This document shows positions 59,007 to 64,000 of a DNA stretch of 64,000 nt, one piece after another. The DNA is taken from the NCBI GenBank assembly GCA_002013415.1, contig MAEX01000001.1:372001-436000 (forward strand). Reading direction: 5' to 3'. A program made the position numbers and the translations under genes. This stretch comes from Mycobacterium sp. D16Q14 (GTDB lineage: Bacteria; Actinomycetota; Actinomycetes; Mycobacteriales; Mycobacteriaceae). Every line of letters begins with the position of its first letter. Position 1 is the first letter of the stretch. Below the pieces are notes generated by a model. It saw only the letters and a list, made by a program, of their open reading frames with translations. It made no database searches and had not been told where the DNA came from.

Positions 59007-61942
59007 GCGGGGCACACGCCAACGGGGAGCCCACCTTCCTGGCCAAATGGATCCGGCGCCTCTCGATCCCCATCGTCATCGGCTGGGTGGCGGTCGTCGT
59101 CATCCTCGCTCTCTCGGCGCCCCAGCTCGAGCAGGTAGCTCAAGAGAACACCGTTTCGCTGAGCCCCTCCGACGCGCCGTCCATGAAGGCGATGAAGAAC
59201 ATGGGGCGGCTCTTCCAAGAGTCGGACTCCAACAGCGCAGCCATGATCGTGCTGGAGGGCGACCAACCGCTGGGCCCCGGGTCGCACAAGTTCTACGACG
59301 AGATGGTGTCGCAACTGCGCACCGACACCAAGCATGTTCAGCACGTCCAAGACTTCTGGGGCGATCCGCTCACCGAGTCCGGTGCGCAAAGCACCGACGG
59401 CAAGGCCGCCTACGTTCAGCTGAACCTCGCCGGCGATATGGGCGAGACGCTCGCGAACGAATCGATCGAGTCCGTCCGCAACGCCATCAAGAAACTGACG
59501 ACGGATGAGCGCGGCAACGCGAAGCCGATGCCGGACGGGCTCAAGGTCTATGTCACCGGCCCGGCCGCGCTGCAGACCGACTTGGCCCATGCCGGCGACA
59601 GCAGCATGATCAAGATCACCGGACTGACCTTCATCGTCATCATCGTGATGCTGCTGTTCTTCTACCGGTCGATCTTCACCGTGTTGATGGTGCTCCTCAT
59701 GGTGGGCATTCAGTTGGGTGCCGCACGCGGAATGATCTCGGTGCTCGGCGACAACCACATCATCGGGCTGTCCACCTTCGCGGTGAATCTCCTTGTGGTG
59801 CTAGTCATCGCGGCGGGAACCGACTATGCCATCTTCCTGATCGGGCGATATCAGGAAGCCCGAGTCAAGGGGCTGGATCGCGAAGCCGCCTACTACGAGA
59901 TGTTCCATGGCACGGCCCATGTCATCGTGGGCACGGGATCGACGATCGCCGGCGCCATGTACTGCCTGAGCTTCACCCGCATGCCGTACTTCCAGACCAT
60001 GGGCGTGCCCTGTGCCGTGGCGGTTCTGACCGCCGTGGCCGTCGCCCTCACCCTGGGACCGTCGCTGATCACCATCGGAAGCCGCTTTGGGCTATTCGAA
60101 CCCAAGCGCGCCATGCGCATTCGCTCCTGGCGTCGCATCGGCGCCGCGATTGTGCGCTGGCCCGGCCCGATCCTGGCCGCCTCGATGGCGATCGCCATCA
60201 TCGGTCTGGCCGCACTTCCCGGCTACCAGACCAGCTATGACGACAAGAAGTACATCCCCAAGGACATCCCCGCGAATCAGGGCTTCCAGGCCGCCGACCG
60301 GCACTTCGACCCGGCCCGGATGAACCCGGAAATGCTGGTGTTGGAATCCGATCACGATATGCGGAACTCCGCGGACTTCCTGGTCATCGACAAACTCGCC
60401 AAGGCCGTCTACAAGGTTCCGGGTATCGCACGCGTGCAAGCGATTACCCGCCCCCAGGGCACCCCGATCGAACATAGCTCCATCCCCTTCCTCATCAGCG
60501 CCCAAGGCGTCGGCCAAGTTCAGAATCTGAAGCTGATGAAGGACCGGATGGCCGACATGAAGGTCCAAGCCGACCAAATGGGACTCATGGTGGCCACCAT
60601 GAAAAAGATGCTGGCCAACATGACCGAACTCACCGGCGTGATGCACCAGATGATCGTCGAAATGCACACCCTGCAGGGCACCATCCACGACATGCGGGAC
60701 AGCCTCGAGAACTTCGACGACTTCTTCCGCCCCATCAAGAACTACTTCTATTGGGAGAAGCACTGCTTCGATATCCCGATCTGTCAGGCGTTCCGGTCGA
60801 TCTTCGAGGTGCTCGACAAGATCGACGAACTCACCGAGAACATGGACGGCATGGTCGTCTCCATGGAGAAGATGGACGTCATCATGCCCCAGATGGTGGC
60901 GGACATGCGCGACATGATCCCGCTCATGGAATCGATGCAGACCATGATGCTGACGATGCACAGCACCATGGCGGGCATGTACGACCTGCAGGACGAGACC
61001 AGCAAGGACTCGACCGCCATGGGAAGGGCCTTCGACAAGGCCAAGAACGACGATTCGTTCTATCTGCCGCCGGAGATCTTCGACAACCCGGATTTCAAGC
61101 GCGGTCTCAAGATGTTCTTGTCCCCCGACGGCAAGACGCTGCGCATGATCATCTCGCATCGCGGTGATCCCACGTCGCCCGAAGGCCTTTCGCACATCGA
61201 ACCCATCAAGCTGGCCGCGATCGAAGCCGTCAAGGGCACTCCCCTTGAGGACGCCAAGATCGAACTAGGCGGCACCGCAGCGACATTCAAGGACATGTCC
61301 GACGGCGCCCGTTACGACCTGATGATCGCCGGCATCTCCGCGCTGTGCCTGATCTTCCTGATCATGCTGCTCATCACGCGTAGCTTCGTGGCCTCGCTGG
61401 TGATCGTCGGCACGGTACTGCTGTCCCTGGGCGCCTCATTCGGCTTGTCGGTCATCATCTGGCAGTACATCCTGGGCCAGGAATTGCACTGGATGGTCAT
61501 GCAAATGGCCATCATCGTGCTGCTCGCCGTGGGCTCCGACTACAACCTGCTACTGGTCTCCCGGCTCAAGGAAGAACTGCCGGGTGGCTTGAAGACGGGC
61601 ATGATTCGGGCGATGGGCGGTACCGGCAGCGTGGTGACCTCCGCCGGCCTGGTCTTCGCCTTCACCATGATGGCCATGGCCATCAGCGACCTGACCATCA
61701 TCGGCCAGGTGGGTACCACCATCGGTCTGGGCCTGCTCTTCGACACCCTGGTGGTGCGGTCGTTCATGACACCGGCCATCGCGACCCTGCTGGGCCGCTG
61801 GTTCTGGTGGCCGCTGAACGTGCGCACCCGGCCGCTGCCACCGCCGAGAACACCGCAGCCGGCGGCAGACGTAACGCCGCCCCCGGCGCCGGTCGGTGCG
61901 GGACCAGACCCGTCTTCGGAGTTCCCCAGACACGCGCACTAA
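59003..61942 (+). CDS. MmpL-family RND transporter (MmpL4/5 type)
   Basis: 979 aa. Twelve helices in two MMPL halves, each with an extracytoplasmic domain. Proton-relay D-Y pairs are present in [15 protein letters not shown] (about 272-286) and [15 protein letters not shown] (about 844-858). The second extracytoplasmic loop (about 500-680) holds a long methionine-rich helical segment (repeated MKxM/MxxM) typical of MmpL4/MmpL5, thought to form a periplasmic coiled-coil hairpin, with a cysteine pair in [10 protein letters not shown]. With MmpS and the divergent TetR it forms an efflux or lipid/siderophore export unit. A Pro-rich cytosolic tail ends the protein. Confidence 0.93.
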   Translation: MSGAHANGEPTFLAKWIRRLSIPIVIGWVAVVVILALSAPQLEQVAQENTVSLSPSDAPSMKAMKNMGRLFQESDSNSAAMIVLEGDQPLGPGSHKFYDEMVSQLRTDTKHVQHVQDFWGDPLTESGAQSTDGKAAYVQLNLAGDMGETLANESIESVRNAIKKLTTDERGNAKPMPDGLKVYVTGPAALQTDLAHAGDSSMIKITGLTFIVIIVMLLFFYRSIFTVLMVLLMVGIQLGAARGMISVLGDNHIIGLSTFAVNLLVVLVIAAGTDYAIFLIGRYQEARVKGLDREAAYYEMFHGTAHVIVGTGSTIAGAMYCLSFTRMPYFQTMGVPCAVAVLTAVAVALTLGPSLITIGSRFGLFEPKRAMRIRSWRRIGAAIVRWPGPILAASMAIAIIGLAALPGYQTSYDDKKYIPKDIPANQGFQAADRHFDPARMNPEMLVLESDHDMRNSADFLVIDKLAKAVYKVPGIARVQAITRPQGTPIEHSSIPFLISAQGVGQVQNLKLMKDRMADMKVQADQMGLMVATMKKMLANMTELTGVMHQMIVEMHTLQGTIHDMRDSLENFDDFFRPIKNYFYWEKHCFDIPICQAFRSIFEVLDKIDELTENMDGMVVSMEKMDVIMPQMVADMRDMIPLMESMQTMMLTMHSTMAGMYDLQDETSKDSTAMGRAFDKAKNDDSFYLPPEIFDNPDFKRGLKMFLSPDGKTLRMIISHRGDPTSPEGLSHIEPIKLAAIEAVKGTPLEDAKIELGGTAATFKDMSDGARYDLMIAGISALCLIFLIMLLITRSFVASLVIVGTVLLSLGASFGLSVIIWQYILGQELHWMVMQMAIIVLLAVGSDYNLLLVSRLKEELPGGLKTGMIRAMGGTGSVVTSAGLVFAFTMMAMAISDLTIIGQVGTTIGLGLLFDTLVVRSFMTPAIATLLGRWFWWPLNVRTRPLPPPRTPQPAADVTPPPAPVGAGPDPSSEFPRHAH

Positions 61943-61988
61943 GCCGAAATCCGCCACTACGCTGCGCGACTCATGACACCCTCGGTAC

Positions 61989-62798
61989 ATGCCTGTACCA
62001 GGTGGCGAATTCAACGGCTACGTCATCGACTCCCTTGCGGGCCGTGGCGGGACGGCACAGGTCTACCTCGCACACCGTGACGATGACGAGGACGCGCTTA
62101 CGGTCGCGCTGAAGGTGCTGGATCCGCGGCATCGAAATCCGGAGAACATCGACCGATTGCACCGAGAATTCGAATTGGCCCAACGGTTCTCACATCCCCG
62201 CATCATCACGGTCTACGAGCGCGGTGAGGACTGGCTGGCCATGGAGGCGCTCACCGGCGGCTCGGCGAATGACTTGGTGGGCACGGATCAGAGCTGGATC
62301 ATGCCGATCAAACTGTCTGCCCTGCAACAGATCGCCGGAGCGCTCGACTACATCCACGAAGCCGAGGTGGTGCATTGCGATGTGAAGCCGTCCAACATCA
62401 TGCGCAGGCACTCGGGTAGCGCCGTACTCACCGATTTCGGCGTCGCCCAAGAGCTCGTCTTCGCGGACGGACCGCGCCGGCCCGTCGTGCAAACCTCGCT
62501 GCCCTACGCCGCGCCCGAGGTGCTGCGCGGGCAACCTGTGACGGCGGCCACCGATCAATACGCGCTGGCCTGCACCGCGGTTGAGCTATTCGACGGCAAA
62601 CCCCCGTTCACGGCACGCACCGCGATGAAGCTCGCCGACCTGCATCTCAACGCCACACCCTGGCCTATTTCGTACCGCCATAAGCACATCCCGCGGGCTT
62701 TCGATTCCATCGTCGCCAAGGCCATGGCCAAGGATCCGTTAAACCGCTATCCGACATGTACGGAGTTCATAACACTTTTGACACACGCGATGACCTAA
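61989..62798 (+). CDS. soluble non-RD Ser/Thr protein kinase
   Basis: 269 aa, kinase domain only. Gly loop GRGGTAQV (18-25), lysine K42 in VALKVL, helix C glutamate about E60, catalytic [10 protein letters not shown] with D131 and N136, DFG at 149-151, APE at about 175. The residue before the catalytic Asp is Cys instead of Arg, so the kinase is of the non-RD type. There is no transmembrane helix or sensor domain, unlike most mycobacterial Pkn proteins. It lies between mmpL and an amino-acid permease on the same strand; 46 nt and 19 nt separate them. Targets unknown. Confidence 0.87.
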   Translation: MPVPGGEFNGYVIDSLAGRGGTAQVYLAHRDDDEDALTVALKVLDPRHRNPENIDRLHREFELAQRFSHPRIITVYERGEDWLAMEALTGGSANDLVGTDQSWIMPIKLSALQQIAGALDYIHEAEVVHCDVKPSNIMRRHSGSAVLTDFGVAQELVFADGPRRPVVQTSLPYAAPEVLRGQPVTAATDQYALACTAVELFDGKPPFTARTAMKLADLHLNATPWPISYRHKHIPRAFDSIVAKAMAKDPLNRYPTCTEFITLLTHAMT

Positions 62799-62817
62799 TC
62801 CCCGGTACCGTCGCCCC

Positions 62818-64000
62818 ATGGCATCTCCAGCTAATTACGATACGTCGGGCCTCGCGCGTGAGGACGAGGGATATCACAAGGGTCTGAAGAACCGCCAAGT
62901 CCAGATGATCGGCATCGGCGGTGCCATCGGCACGGGTCTGTTCATGGGCGCCGGAAAACGTTTACACGAAGCCGGACCAAGCCTGTGGCTCGTGTACGCC
63001 GTCTGCGGTGTGTTCGTCTTCTTCATGCTGCGCGCTCTGGGCGAGCTGGTACTGCACCGCCCGTCTTCAGGTTCCTTCGTGTCGTATGCGCGCGAATTCC
63101 TCGGGGAGAAGGCCGCTTACATCGCCGGATGGATGTACTTCGTCAACTGGGCGGCCACCTCGATCGTGGACGTCACCGCCATTGCCCTCTACATGCACTA
63201 CTGGGGCAGCTTCAAGGCCATCCCGCAGTGGACCATCGCGCTGATCGCCCTGGTCATCGTGCTCACCCTGAACATGATCAGCGTCAAGCTGTTCGGCGAG
63301 ATGGAGTTCTGGGCCGCACTCATCAAAGTCGTTGCACTGGTGGCCTTCTTGATTGTCGGCATTGTGTTCTTGGCGGGGCGGTTCACCGTCGAGGGCGCCA
63401 CCACCGGACCCTCGATACTCGCCGACAACGGCGGGCTCTTTCCCACCGGATTACTGGCCCTTGTGGTGGTCACCTCCGGGGTGGTCTTTGCCTATGCCTC
63501 AGTGGAACTGGTGGGCACCGCAGCGGGCGAGACGGAACATCCCGAGAAGGTCATGCCGAAGGCTATCAACGCCGTGATCGTCCGCATCGCCGTATTTTAA
63601 TGTCGGCTCATTGATTCTGCTGGCGCTGCTGCTGCCGTACACCCTCTACAGGGAGGGCGAGAGCCCATTCGTGACGTTCTTTTCGCGGGTGGGTCTGCCG
63701 TACGCCGGTGACATCATGAACTTCGTGGTGCTCACCGCCGCGCTGTCGAGCCTCAACGCTGGCCTGTACAGCACCGGCCGCATTCTGCGATCCATGTCGA
63801 TGAACGGCAGCGCACCACAGCTGTTGTCCCGCATGACATCCAATGGCGTTCCCTTTGCCGGCATCGCGCTCACCGCATGCTTCACCGTGGTCGGCGTCTT
63901 CATGAACATGGTCATCCCGGCCAAAGCATTCGAGACCGCCCTGGATGTGGCCGCGCTCGGCATCATCGCCTCGTGGGCCACCATCGTCATCTGTCAGCTG
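62818..64000 (+). pseudogene. amino-acid permease (APC family), frameshifted and cut by the window edge
   Basis: The first 260 residues ([58 protein letters not shown] ...) are an intact start of an AroP/GabP/ansP-type permease. Translation stops at TAA 63598-63600, in [14 protein letters not shown]. The family sequence then continues one frame over ([60 protein letters not shown] ...) to the right edge. One extra A in TTTTAATGTC (TTTTATGTC would read V-F-Y-V-G) accounts for it. The protein would have 12 helices when whole. It is either a real inactivation or a sequencing error. Confidence 0.8.

Noticed and set aside
60092..61195. Open frame of 367 codons on the minus strand inside mmpL, rich in His and Val
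   Set aside because: Antisense image of the Met-rich loop of MmpL; the His repeats come from ATG codons read backwards.
62778..62811. TTGACA (62778-62783) with TACCGT (62806-62811) as a permease promoter
   Set aside because: The spacer is 22 nt, outside the normal range; TACCGT alone has leaderless spacing but is too weak to list.

Overview
The window is high-GC actinobacterial DNA and reads as a rapidly growing mycobacterium, most likely of the Mycobacteroides abscessus-chelonae group. The evidence is that gene order follows M. tuberculosis (Rv1011 ispE, Rv1013 pks16-like, pth, rplY, lpqT, prs, glmU, Rv1019-like TetR, mfd, mazG, lpqU, eno, DivIC/FtsB, DUF501, Ppx: Rv1011 to Rv1026), and that mycobacterial families are present (MmpS/MmpL, LpqT, fatty-acyl-AMP ligases, type VII secretion effectors, a membrane protein of the NCBI family named after MAB_1171c). 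Species is inferred, not proven. No rRNA, CRISPR array or insertion sequence was seen.

Layout. 0-2.3 kb: valine-catabolism operon (3-hydroxyisobutyryl-CoA hydrolase tail, mmsB, enoyl-CoA hydratase, MarR). 2.3-8.7 kb: cysteine dioxygenase-rhodanese pair, small lipoproteins and membrane proteins, a frameshifted glyoxalase-like gene, a DUF3060 protein and a CoA-transferase. 8.9-14.6 kb: an ABC exporter pair resembling Rv0986/Rv0987, and a coupled FAD monooxygenase-DUF4389-methyltransferase operon. 14.7-17.6 kb: a small relic island between a tRNA-Leu(UAA) gene and a diverged copy of that tRNA's 3' half; it carries an EspC-like protein, a WXG-type effector ending in a TNT (NAD+ glycohydrolase) toxin domain, and an Imm63-like immunity protein.

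17.9-23.7 kb: a fatty-acyl-AMP ligase, an XRE regulator-ImmA/IrrE protease-membrane protein module, a TauE/SafE permease and an alpha/beta hydrolase. 23.9-28.2 kb: ppx, DUF501, ftsB-like, eno and lpqU as in M. tuberculosis. 28.3-34.9 kb: two complete EfeUOB-type iron systems facing each other, one with three genes and one with EfeU and EfeO fused. Each is headed by an IdeR-box-like site, and the two efeB genes share one CTAG for their stop codons. 35-39.7 kb: mazG and mfd. 39.8-42.9 kb: a diaminopimelate decarboxylase-like gene and five tandem small secreted proteins of one unrecognised family.

43-50.6 kb: TetR, tRNA-Gln(UUG), glmU, prs, lpqT, an erythromycin-esterase-like gene, an SDR, rplY and pth. 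50.7-55.6 kb: KASIII-like synthase, TetR with twin operators, hydrolase, DinB/maleylpyruvate-isomerase-like protein and pks16-like ligase. 55.8-64 kb: ispE, a MarR-GNAT fusion with an operator running into its start codon, a TetR-MmpS-MmpL exporter locus, a soluble non-RD Ser/Thr kinase, and an amino-acid permease broken by a one-base frameshift and cut by the window edge.

Relative to M. tuberculosis, the conserved backbone is interrupted by the iron cluster (between mazG and lpqU), by the decarboxylase plus small-secreted-protein cluster (between mfd and the Rv1019-like gene) and by the esterase/SDR pair (between lpqT and rplY). These are the accessory parts of the window.
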